Source of the DNA: Pseudomonadota bacterium
GTDB taxonomy: Bacteria; Pseudomonadota; Alphaproteobacteria; Acetobacterales; Acetobacteraceae
Assembly: GCA_021841985.1 (NCBI GenBank)
Contig: JAKCCP010000146.1
Location: 1-6,131 of the forward strand
Direction of reading: 5' to 3'
Length of the DNA stretch: 6,131 nt
A program made the translations under genes and the position numbers. Under the pieces are notes generated by a model, which was not told where the DNA came from, made no database searches, and saw only the letters and a program-made list of their open reading frames with translations. Of the stretch, positions 1-5,646 are shown one piece after another; position 1 is the stretch's first letter; each line of letters starts with the position of its first letter.

Positions 1-334
1 GCCGTTCTGGAATGATTTCGTCGCCCGCTTCAAGCGCCCGCCGGTCTATACCGGCGCCGGCTCCTATGACGCCGTCTATATCTATGCCGAGGCGGTGGCC
101 CGCGCCGGCGACACGGCGCCGGACAAGCTCATTCCGGCACTCGAGAAAACGCATTACGTCGGCACCGAGGGGCTTTGCGAATTCGATGCCCAGCACGACA
201 TCAAGGCCGGACCGGGTTATATCAACCTCGCCTTCGCGCAATGGTATCCCGATGGCACGCGGGTCATCGTCTGGCCCAAGGACATCGCCAAGGGCGCGAT
301 GATGCCGCCGCCCTGGCTCGCCGGCAAGAACTGA
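1..334 (+). CDS. Periplasmic substrate-binding protein of LivK-type ABC importer, C-terminal part
   Basis: This is the end of the periplasmic receptor that would capture the solute for the importer encoded just downstream. Only the last 110 residues are present, read in frame from base 2; the start lies before the window. The visible part matches the C-terminal lobe of the type I periplasmic-binding (Peripla_BP_6, Leu/Ile/Val-binding-like) family: a YTGAGSYDAVY helix start at residues 16-26, ALEKTHYVGTEG at 46-57, FDAQHD at 61-66 and the ending PPPWLAGKN. The segment VIVWPKDIA at 88-96 resembles the VVVWP strand common near the end of this family. It is followed after 29 nt by livH on the same strand, so it is very likely the first gene of the same operon. 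The ligand-contacting residues are mostly in the missing part, so the substrate (branched-chain amino acid or another small carboxylate or amide) cannot be decided. Confidence 0.92.
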   Translation, partial: PFWNDFVARFKRPPVYTGAGSYDAVYIYAEAVARAGDTAPDKLIPALEKTHYVGTEGLCEFDAQHDIKAGPGYINLAFAQWYPDGTRVIVWPKDIAKGAMMPPPWLAGKN

Positions 335-363
335 AAACTTCCTCTTGAAGTCAGCGGGTTTCG

Positions 364-1218
364 TTGCTCAACATTCTCGTCTACGGCGCCGTGACCTCAG
401 CTGTCTATGCCATGCTCGCGGTCGGCTTCACGCTGATTTTCGGGGTCGCGCGGGTGCTCAACCTCGCCCATGGCGCGTTTTATGGCCTCGGCGCCTATGC
501 CGCCTATGTGCTGACCGCGCGCCTCGGCTGGCCGCTTCTGCCCGCCGCCATCGTCGCGGTTTTGTTCGTCGCCGCGTTCGGCGTCGCGGTGGAGCGGGTG
601 CTGATCCGCCCGCTCCGCAACTCCGCTCTCGCCGTCCTGATGATCACCATCGCGGTCGGTTTGCTGTTCGAGCAGGCGATGTATCTGCTGTTCGGCTCGG
701 AGGCGCGCAACGTCCCGGCCTTCAGCAATGCCACCTGGAGCTATGCCGGGCTCGATGTCAGCGGCCAGCGCCTGCTCACGCTTGGTTTCGGCGCCGCGGT
801 CATCGGCCTGCTCTGGCTCTTTATCAATCGCACCCGGCTGGGCGCGGCCATTCTCGCGCTCTCGCAGGATCGCGAGGGGGCGCTTTACGTCGGCATTCCC
901 GCCGATCGCATCTATGCCGTGGTGATGGCGATCTCGGCGGCGATCGCGGCTTCGGCCGGCGTGCTCACCGCGCCCTTTCTCACGGTGCAGCCGACGATGG
1001 ATCTGCTGCCGATGATCAAGGCGTTTTCGATCGTCATCGTCGGCGGCCTCGGCTCCATCCCGGGCAGCATCCTTGCCGCGCTCCTGCTCGGCTACAGCGA
1101 AACCATCGTCGCCTATGCGATCTCGCCGGCCTGGACCGAGATCGTCTCGCTGGTCGCGGTGCTGCTGACCCTGATCCTTCGCCCCGCCGGGCTCTTGGGC
1201 AAGAGGGCGGCGTTTTGA
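364..1218 (+). CDS. livH: Branched-chain amino acid-type ABC transporter permease LivH
   Basis: Inner-membrane permease that would pair with LivM to form the translocation path. The 284-residue length is normal for LivH. The N-terminus has the family pattern (VYGAVTSAVYAMLAVGFTLIFG at 6-27, followed by VLNLAHGAFYGLGAY at 31-45). Residues 163-184 hold the cytoplasmic coupling loop (LALSQDREGALYVGIPADRI), where the ATPase docks. Residues 227-247 contain the GGLGSIPGSILAALLLGYSET signature. Hydrophobic stretches lie at about 3-28, 34-52, 57-77, 88-110, 139-154, 183-205, 217-243 and 258-273. I chose the TTG at 364 because an in-frame stop lies at 346-348, there is no ATG or GTG between, and the family N-terminus aligns from this codon. 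The next candidates, GTG at 391 and ATG at 412, would delete part of the first helix. The Shine-Dalgarno match is poor (only GCGGG at 354-358), so translation may be weak or coupled to the binding-protein gene. Confidence 0.95.
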   Translation: MLNILVYGAVTSAVYAMLAVGFTLIFGVARVLNLAHGAFYGLGAYAAYVLTARLGWPLLPAAIVAVLFVAAFGVAVERVLIRPLRNSALAVLMITIAVGLLFEQAMYLLFGSEARNVPAFSNATWSYAGLDVSGQRLLTLGFGAAVIGLLWLFINRTRLGAAILALSQDREGALYVGIPADRIYAVVMAISAAIAASAGVLTAPFLTVQPTMDLLPMIKAFSIVIVGGLGSIPGSILAALLLGYSETIVAYAISPAWTEIVSLVAVLLTLILRPAGLLGKRAAF

Positions 1219-1234
1219 AGCCGCCGGGGGGCGC

Positions 1235-2167
1235 ATGAAGGGGCGGCGGGCGACCGGGGTGATCGTCGTCCTCGCGGCGCTGGCGGCGCTGCCGCTGTTC
1301 ATTCGCTCGGAATATCTGCTCGGCATCCTCAGCGTCTGTTTCATCTATGGCATCTGGGCGACGAGCTGGGATTTCATGTCCGGCCTCACGGGGCGGGAAA
1401 ATTTCGGCCATGCTCTCTTCATCGGCGCCGGCGCCTACACCGCGGCATTTCTCAACGGCAAGCTCGGCTTCGCGCCCTGGTGGGGGCTGCCGGCGGGGGC
1501 GGCGATGGCCGGTGGCCTCAGCCTCGTGATCGGCATCCCGACCTTGCGTCTGCGCGGCCCCTATTTCGCCCTCGCCATGCTCGCCGCCGCGACCATCATG
1601 CAGCGCCTGACCCTGATTTTCTGGCAGTATAGCGGTGGCGAGGAAGGGATCCCCGGGCTCGATCCGCTGCTTGAGAGCAAGGCCGCCGTCTATTATCTCT
1701 GCCTCGGCGTCTTCGTCGTGATCACGCTCGCTCTGCTGCTGCTCGCCGGTTCGCATTGGGGGCTGATTTTGCGGAGCATCCGCGGTGACGAGGCCGCGGC
1801 GCAGGCCGCCGGGGTCAATGTCACCTTCCATAAAATCGCCGCCCTCGTCGTCAGCGCCTTTTGTGCCGGCATCGGCGGCGTGCTTTATGCGCATTATCAG
1901 GAAGCGGTGACGCCGGACGTATTTTCGGTCGCGCTCTCCATCAGCATCATCATCATGGTCTATGTCGGCGGAATCGGCAGCCTCTATGGCCCCGCCGCCG
2001 GCGCGGTGCTGCTCGCGCTGTTGCCGGAATTGCTCCGCGGCCTCGGGCAGTACCGGCTTTGGGTGTATAGTCTGGTGTTGATCTTCATTCTGTTCTTCGC
2101 GCCCGAGGGCGTGATCGCGCCGCTCTGGCGCCGCGTGACCGGTGGCGCGACCGGCGGCGCACCATGA
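1235..2167 (+). CDS. livM: Branched-chain amino acid-type ABC transporter permease LivM
   Basis: Second inner-membrane permease of the importer, 310 residues, typical for the shorter LivM proteins. After a short basic N-terminus (MKGRRATG) come hydrophobic stretches at about 8-23, 28-46, 59-75, 84-102, 108-127, 152-171, 200-220, 230-248, 252-268 and 276-289. Family motifs are clear: SGLTGRENFGHALFIGAGAY at 49-68 (the N-x-GHA segment of LivM), RGPYFALAMLA at 107-117, the ATPase-docking loop RSIRGDEAAAQAAGVN at 180-195, and YVGGIGSLYGPAAGAVL at 243-259, ending FFAPEGV. The ATG at 1235 is 16 nt after livH and is preceded by a G-rich run at 1226-1231 that can serve as ribosome-binding site. The last codons overlap the livG start (ATGA at 2164-2167), which implies translational coupling. 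The C-terminus carries a repeated TGGATGGA, from an imperfect 12-bp tandem repeat. Confidence 0.95.
   Translation: MKGRRATGVIVVLAALAALPLFIRSEYLLGILSVCFIYGIWATSWDFMSGLTGRENFGHALFIGAGAYTAAFLNGKLGFAPWWGLPAGAAMAGGLSLVIGIPTLRLRGPYFALAMLAAATIMQRLTLIFWQYSGGEEGIPGLDPLLESKAAVYYLCLGVFVVITLALLLLAGSHWGLILRSIRGDEAAAQAAGVNVTFHKIAALVVSAFCAGIGGVLYAHYQEAVTPDVFSVALSISIIIMVYVGGIGSLYGPAAGAVLLALLPELLRGLGQYRLWVYSLVLIFILFFAPEGVIAPLWRRVTGGATGGAP
2137..2160. repeat. Imperfect 12-bp tandem repeat at the livM 3' end
   Basis: GACCGGTGGCGC at 2137-2148 is followed directly by GACCGGCGGCGC at 2149-2160, one mismatch. It codes for TGGATGGA at the LivM C-terminus, just before the livG start, and is in frame. Confidence 0.8.
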
Positions 2168-2940
2168 CCCCTCTTCTTGAAATTCAAGGCTTGAACAAGC
2201 GTTTCGCCGGACTCGTCGCCGTCAACGATGTCTCTTTCAGCCTTGCCGCGGGCGAAATCGCCGGCATTCTCGGCCCCAACGGCGCCGGCAAGACGACGCT
2301 CTTCAATCTGCTGACCGGGTTTCTCGCGAGCGATTCCGGCAGCGTCCGCTTCGACGGACGAGATCTCGCCGGAGAGCCGCCGCACCAGATCGTCAACCGT
2401 GGCCTTGCGCGCACGTTTCAGCTCTGCCGCCCCTTCGCCGGGATGAGCGTTCTCGAGAACGTCATGGTCGGCTGCCTCGCCCCGCGCGTGCGCCATCGCC
2501 ATGCGCCGCGAGCGCGCGCGCGCGCCATTCTGGAGGCGGTCGGGCTTGCCCACCGCGCCGATGCGCCGGTCGAGGTGCTGCCGTATGGCGATCTCCGCCG
2601 CCTCGAAATCGCCCGCGCGCTTGCGACCGGGCCGCGGCTTCTCCTCCTCGATGAGCCCTTCGCCGGGCTTGGCGCGACCGAAATCGAGCCGATTTCCGCT
2701 CTCATCCGCCGCTTGCACGCCTCCGAGGGGCTGACCATCCTGCTGATCGAACATCGTCTCCGCGAATTCATGCAGCTGGTGAGCCGGGTCATCGCGATGG
2801 ATTTCGGCCGCGTCATCGCCAGCGGCACGCCTGCCGACATCGTCCGCCACCCCCGCGTCATCGAAGCCTATATCGGGCGCGACGACGAGGTCAGCGAAAC
2901 CGGAGAGCCCCCCGCGGGAGAACCACGTGGCGCTGCTTGA
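2164..2940 (+). CDS. livG: Branched-chain amino acid-type ABC transporter ATPase LivG
   Basis: Cytoplasmic ATP-binding subunit that would pair with LivF to drive transport through LivHM. The 258-residue length fits LivG. Walker A is GPNGAGKTT at 37-45; the Q-loop glutamine is Q86 in ARTFQLCRPF; the ABC signature is LPYGDLRRLEIARAL at 139-153; Walker B is LLLLDEP at 159-165 with catalytic E164; the switch histidine is H197 in LLIEH. The C-terminal RVIASGTPADIVRHPRVIEAYIG (215-237) is the standard LivG tail. The signature begins LPYG rather than LSGG; from family memory this is a recurring LivG-type variant rather than a defect. The ATG overlaps the livM stop as ATGA and has no good Shine-Dalgarno, so it probably depends on ribosomes finishing livM. 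The residues after about 240 (EVSETGEPPAGEPRGAA) are a low-complexity extension encoded over the livF ribosome-binding site. Confidence 0.96.
   Translation: MTPLLEIQGLNKRFAGLVAVNDVSFSLAAGEIAGILGPNGAGKTTLFNLLTGFLASDSGSVRFDGRDLAGEPPHQIVNRGLARTFQLCRPFAGMSVLENVMVGCLAPRVRHRHAPRARARAILEAVGLAHRADAPVEVLPYGDLRRLEIARALATGPRLLLLDEPFAGLGATEIEPISALIRRLHASEGLTILLIEHRLREFMQLVSRVIAMDFGRVIASGTPADIVRHPRVIEAYIGRDDEVSETGEPPAGEPRGAA
2916..2922 (+). promoter_or_regulatory. Ribosome-binding site of livF inside livG
   Basis: GGGAGAA lies 4-10 nt upstream of the GTG at 2927 and is a good anti-16S match in a stretch that also codes for the end of LivG. It supports the GTG as the start and explains how livF could be translated independently of full coupling to livG. 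Confidence 0.6.
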
Positions 2941-3637
2941 AATCACCGGTCTCGTCGTTCACTACGGCAAGGCGCTGGCGCTCGACGGCATCGATCTGCA
3001 TGTCGAGACCGGCGAGCTGGTGGCCGTGCTCGGCCCCAACGGCGCCGGCAAATCGACGCTCCTCAAGGCGATCTCGCGCGCGGTCGCGGCCAGCGCCGGT
3101 CGCCTCGCCTTCAGGAACCAGGCGATCGACGCGCTCGCCATGCATGAGGTGGTGGCGGCCGGCATCGGCCATTGTCCGGAGGGTCGGCATCTTTTCCCCG
3201 ACCTCTCGGTGCATAAGAATCTCATCCTCGGCGCTTATCTCCGCAATGACCGGGCGGCGATCGCCGCCGATCTCGACCGCGTCTTCACGCTGTTCCCGGT
3301 GCTCCGCGAGCGTCAGCGCCAGTTGGCGGCGACACTGTCCGGCGGCGAGCAGCAAATGGTCGCGATCGGCCGCGCCCTGATGGGCCGCCCGACCCTGCTT
3401 TTACTCGATGAGCCCTCGGTCGGCATCGCGCCGCGCCTCAAACAGACGCTGTTTGCGGCCATTCGCCAGATTCAGGCGGCGGGCACCGCGATACTGCTCG
3501 TCGAGCAGGATGCCCGCGTCGCGTTTCGTGTCGCGAGCCGCGTCTATCTCCTCGAACATGGGCGGATCGTGCGCGAGGGGCAAAGCGCCGATCTCGCGCG
3601 CGATGATCACGTGCGCCAGATCTATCTCGGGGTTTGA
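2927..3637 (+). CDS. livF: Branched-chain amino acid-type ABC transporter ATPase LivF
   Basis: Second cytoplasmic ATPase of the importer, 236 residues, the usual LivF length. Walker A is GPNGAGKST at 36-44. CPEGRHLFPDLSVHKNL at 83-99 is the LivF hallmark around the Q-loop side of the domain. The ABC signature is a canonical LSGGEQQMVAIGRAL at 137-151, Walker B is LLLLDEP at 157-163, and the position of the switch histidine is Q194 (LLVEQDA), as is usual in LivF. The start is GTG at 2927, inside the last 14 nt of livG, supported by GGAG at 2917-2920 with a 6-nt spacer; MALLEITGL gives the expected first strand. It is the last gene of the operon: a small - strand gene converges on it with only 10 nt between the stop codons, and no terminator hairpin is evident in that gap. 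Confidence 0.96.
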   Translation: MALLEITGLVVHYGKALALDGIDLHVETGELVAVLGPNGAGKSTLLKAISRAVAASAGRLAFRNQAIDALAMHEVVAAGIGHCPEGRHLFPDLSVHKNLILGAYLRNDRAAIAADLDRVFTLFPVLRERQRQLAATLSGGEQQMVAIGRALMGRPTLLLLDEPSVGIAPRLKQTLFAAIRQIQAAGTAILLVEQDARVAFRVASRVYLLEHGRIVREGQSADLARDDHVRQIYLGV

Positions 3638-3647
3638 GACCGCCGAC

Positions 3648-3866
3648 CTACTCGACCGCCAGGGATTGCCCGCCCGACAAGACAACCAGCGTCCGGCAGC
3701 CGCCGGCGAGCAGGCAATCCTCACGCGCCGCCGCCGCGCTCAACCGGTGGACGAGGAACACCCCGAGCACCAGCAGGAACAGCACCACGGCGAGGCCGGC
3801 GAGGCTCGCGGTCTGGCGCGCCGCATCCTCATCCGCGGCGACCTCCAGCCGATAAACCCGGAACAT
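3648..3866 (-). CDS. Small single-pass membrane protein, function unknown
   Basis: A 72-residue protein that I do not recognise as a named family. It has a short charged N-terminus (MFRVYRLEVAADEDAARQ), one strongly hydrophobic segment at about 20-40 (SLAGLAVVLFLLVLGVFLVH), then a tail with a Cys-x5-Cys motif (DCLLAGGC, C51 and C57) and a final hydrophobic patch TLVVL at 59-63. The ATG at 3864-3866 is preceded on the - strand by a strong G-rich ribosome-binding site (GGGAGGGGGG at 3871-3880), which supports a real gene, as does a genuine transmembrane pattern instead of the charged, arginine-rich composition typical of antisense shadows here. It converges on livF (10 nt between stops) and is divergent from the DNA glycosylase gene. 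Its topology is unclear: positive charges occur on both sides of the helix. If the tail faces the periplasm the two cysteines could form a disulfide; that is inference. Confidence 0.66.
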   Translation of the reverse strand: MFRVYRLEVAADEDAARQTASLAGLAVVLFLLVLGVFLVHRLSAAAAREDCLLAGGCRTLVVLSGGQSLAVE

Positions 3867-3968
3867 GCGTCCCCCCTCCCTTTCCCGCCGATCGGCGTCT
3901 CGCTACAAAAGGATAGCCGCATCGGCGGGGGATGCGAAGAATTTATCGCGATACGATCTGAGGGGGGC
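3867..3968. promoter_or_regulatory. Divergent intergenic region with three dyad-symmetric sequences
   Basis: This 102-bp region separates the divergent starts of the small membrane protein gene and the DNA glycosylase gene, so promoters for both should lie here. It contains a perfect 12-bp palindrome CGCCGATCGGCG at 3886-3897, an inverted repeat CGCATC/GATGCG with a 7-nt spacer at 3918-3936, and a perfect 10-bp palindrome TATCGCGATA at 3944-3953. It is locally AT-richer around 3904-3916 and 3936-3957. A possible -10 for the glycosylase gene (TACGAT, 3952-3957) has no matching -35, so I do not call a promoter position. The dyads could be operator sites or chance in a GC-rich sequence. Confidence 0.35.
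3871..3880 (-). promoter_or_regulatory. Ribosome-binding site of the small membrane protein gene
   Basis: Read on the - strand this is GGGAGGGGGG, with its GGAGG core (3875-3879) eight nt before the ATG at 3866. It is one of the best Shine-Dalgarno matches in the window and is the main evidence, beside the membrane segment, that this short reading frame is translated. Confidence 0.55.
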
Positions 3969-4595
3969 ATGCAGGCGGCTCTGTCACACTTGATCGCCGC
4001 CGAGCCGGCTTTCGCGCCGCTGATCGCGCGCATCGGCCGCCCCGCGCTCCGCCCCGAGCGCGGCCGCAGCCCCTATGAGGCCTTGCTCCGCGCGATCGCC
4101 CATCAGCAGCTCCACGCCCGCGCCGCCGAGGCCATCCTCGCCCGCCTCTGCGCGCTCTATCCTCCCCCTTTCCCCACCCCCGCGGACGTGCTCGCAACCC
4201 CGGACGCGCCGCTCCGCGCTTGCGGCCTTTCCGCCGGCAAAATCGCCGCGATCCGCGATCTCTCTGCGCGCACCGCCGACGGCACGGTGCCGAGCCGCGG
4301 CCAAGCGGCGCGGCTCACGGACGCGGCGCTGATCGAACGGCTGGTCGCGATCCGCGGGATCGGCCGCTGGACGGTCGAGATGCTGCTGATTTTCACCCTC
4401 GGCCGGCCGGATGTCCTGCCGGTCGATGATTTCGGCATCCGTGAGGGCTGGCGGCGGCTGCTCGGTCTCGCCGAGCAGCCGAAGCCCAAGGAACTCGCCG
4501 CGCGCGGCGCCGCCTTCGCGCCCTATCGCAGCACCGCCGCCTGGTATCTCTGGCGCGCCGCCGACGAGGGCAAGAAGATCAAGCCGGCATCGTGA
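3969..4595 (+). CDS. AlkA-type DNA-3-methyladenine glycosylase II (HhH-GPD family)
   Basis: Base-excision-repair enzyme that would remove alkylated bases such as 3-methyladenine from DNA by cutting the N-glycosidic bond. The 208-residue protein is the short bacterial form: it has the HhH-GPD catalytic fold but lacks most of the N-terminal domain of E. coli AlkA. Visible motifs are YEALLRAIAHQQLHARAAEAI at 36-56 (the family I-x-x-QQ-x-x-x-x-AA helix), the helix-hairpin-helix LVAIRGIGRWTVEMLL at 125-140, and PVDDFGIREGW at 151-161. W134 corresponds to AlkA W218, and the same ungapped spacing puts D154 at the catalytic aspartate (AlkA D238). The tail PYRSTAAWYLWRA (185-197) is also typical. The ATG at 3969 follows GAGG at 3960-3963. 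The frame stays open far upstream into livF, but that part is antisense to the small membrane protein, arginine- and glutamate-rich, and not family-like. No Ada-type regulator is nearby. Confidence 0.93.
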   Translation: MQAALSHLIAAEPAFAPLIARIGRPALRPERGRSPYEALLRAIAHQQLHARAAEAILARLCALYPPPFPTPADVLATPDAPLRACGLSAGKIAAIRDLSARTADGTVPSRGQAARLTDAALIERLVAIRGIGRWTVEMLLIFTLGRPDVLPVDDFGIREGWRRLLGLAEQPKPKELAARGAAFAPYRSTAAWYLWRAADEGKKIKPAS

Positions 4596-4626
4596 TCCGA
4601 TCCTGGCGCCGGTTGGTCGTTGCTGA

Positions 4627-5580
4627 TCAATCCGGCAGGTTGGGGGGAGATGGTGAAGCGCGCTCCTCGTCGCTCATGCGGGCGATCTCGCTGAAACCGA
4701 AAAGAAGCAACAGCAAGCCAACGATCACCTGCCCCGCGGCGAGCAACCGCACCAATTGCCCGACCGGCACGATGTCACCATAACCGACCGTGCTCAGCGT
4801 GATGACGCTGAAATACATCGCCTCGCCGAAGGTCAGAAAATGATCGGCCGAATCGGTGAGGAATTGCGGCGCCTCGGCGCCCATCTCGGCGAGCCGGTAA
4901 AGACAGGCGAAAACCACCACCAACAGCGAATAGAGCGTCATGAACGCGGTCATCGGGATCATCAGCCGGTCGATGCGGTGCGCGACGCCCTCGAAAATCA
5001 GCGCGACATCGTTGAGCAGCAAGACGACGTCACGCGCCGCATAGGCGATGAACCCCGACACCACCGCCATCGACAGCAAAAGGACCAGCTCCTGCTCGCC
5101 GGCTGCGAGGTGCAGCCGAGGCACCGCGAAGGTTGCAGCACCCACCGCGCCGACCCCCGGCACCCAGCGCCAAATCGCCGGCAGCGTGGTGATCTCGCGC
5201 CGGCGGCGCGCATGGAGCACGGCGTTGATCTGGCGGAGACGCATGAAGCAGGCGCCGAGAAACACCAGCACCGGCATGGCGAGCGCGATGATCGCCGGCA
5301 CATGGCCCGCTTCAGGAAAATTGGACTCGCGAAAGAAAAAAAACGTGCAGGCGTAAATCGCGAGAAAATTGGCGAAGGTGATCCCGAAATGCATCCCGCC
5401 GGAAAAGGCGAGGAAGAAAAAACCAAACCCCATGGCGCAGATCGCGAGCGCCGCGATATCGAATTTCCAGTCCTCGCCGGCCGCGACCGAGACCAGCCCG
5501 ACCAGAACCAAGGTGAACAAAAGCGCGCGCAGCCAACTGAACCTTGCCGGGGAGTGCTTCACGGTCGCCGCCAGGGCCAT
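4627..5580 (-). CDS. Potassium-channel-like membrane protein with C-terminal pore domain
   Basis: Predicted inner-membrane ion channel subunit of 317 residues. The C-terminal third is an Ion_trans_2-type pore module: a helix at about 207-228, a pore helix and selectivity filter at 247-271 (FGEAMYFSVITLSTVGYGDIVP, with TVGYGD at 264-269), and an inner helix at about 276-297. TVGYGD is the K+ selectivity filter. The N-terminal half adds hydrophobic segments at about 17-34, 41-60, 66-83, 95-112 and 163-189, with a basic loop at 113-129 (MRLRQINAVLHARRRRE). No regular arginine-every-third-residue S4 sensor is seen, and the protein ends about 20 residues after the pore, so there is no RCK or cyclic-nucleotide-binding domain. 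The ATG at 5580 follows GGAG at 5589-5592 (- strand) with an 8-nt spacer. The gene converges on the DNA glycosylase gene with 31 nt between. A run of eight T in the coding strand lies at 5336-5343. Confidence 0.91.
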   Translation of the reverse strand: MALAATVKHSPARFSWLRALLFTLVLVGLVSVAAGEDWKFDIAALAICAMGFGFFFLAFSGGMHFGITFANFLAIYACTFFFFRESNFPEAGHVPAIIALAMPVLVFLGACFMRLRQINAVLHARRRREITTLPAIWRWVPGVGAVGAATFAVPRLHLAAGEQELVLLLSMAVVSGFIAYAARDVVLLLNDVALIFEGVAHRIDRLMIPMTAFMTLYSLLVVVFACLYRLAEMGAEAPQFLTDSADHFLTFGEAMYFSVITLSTVGYGDIVPVGQLVRLLAAGQVIVGLLLLLFGFSEIARMSDEERASPSPPNLPD

Positions 5581-5646
5581 GGCCTCTTCTCCAGAAAACG
5601 AGCGTTGGGGGATGTCGAACGGTGTTAATCGGAAAATTGCATCGCG

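Noticed and set aside
337..351. Small inverted repeat ACTTC/GAAGT with a 5-nt loop between the binding-protein gene and livH
   Set aside because: The 5-bp stem is AT-rich and weak with no T tract, so I do not call it a terminator or attenuator.
397..1344. Long open frame on the - strand opposite livH
   Set aside because: Its product is rich in Arg, Asp, Gln and His with no domain pattern, as expected for the antisense of a GC-rich membrane protein gene; livH on the other strand has clear family motifs.
1034..1894. Long open frame on the - strand opposite livH/livM
   Set aside because: Charged low-complexity translation with no recognisable motif; it crosses the livH-livM boundary and opposes two well-supported permease genes.
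1984..2946. Long open frame on the - strand opposite livM/livG
   Set aside because: Same antisense composition; livG on the + strand has all ATPase motifs.
1..3637. Identification of the importer as a urea (Urt) or other specific system
   Set aside because: No urease, amidase or other catabolic genes are present and the ligand-binding part of the receptor lies outside the window, so a specific substrate is not supported.
3638..3647. Possible shared terminator between livF and the convergent small gene
   Set aside because: Only 10 nt separate the stop codons and no GC-rich hairpin followed by T residues is visible on either strand.
3408..3968. Upstream extension of the DNA glycosylase frame into livF
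   Set aside because: The extra residues are translated across livF and the small - strand gene, have antisense-like composition, and the family alignment begins at the ATG at 3969, which has its own ribosome-binding site.
4756..5628. 290-codon open frame on the + strand opposite the channel gene
   Set aside because: Product is dominated by Arg, His, Glu and Gln with no fold signal, while the opposite strand has membrane helices and TVGYGD.
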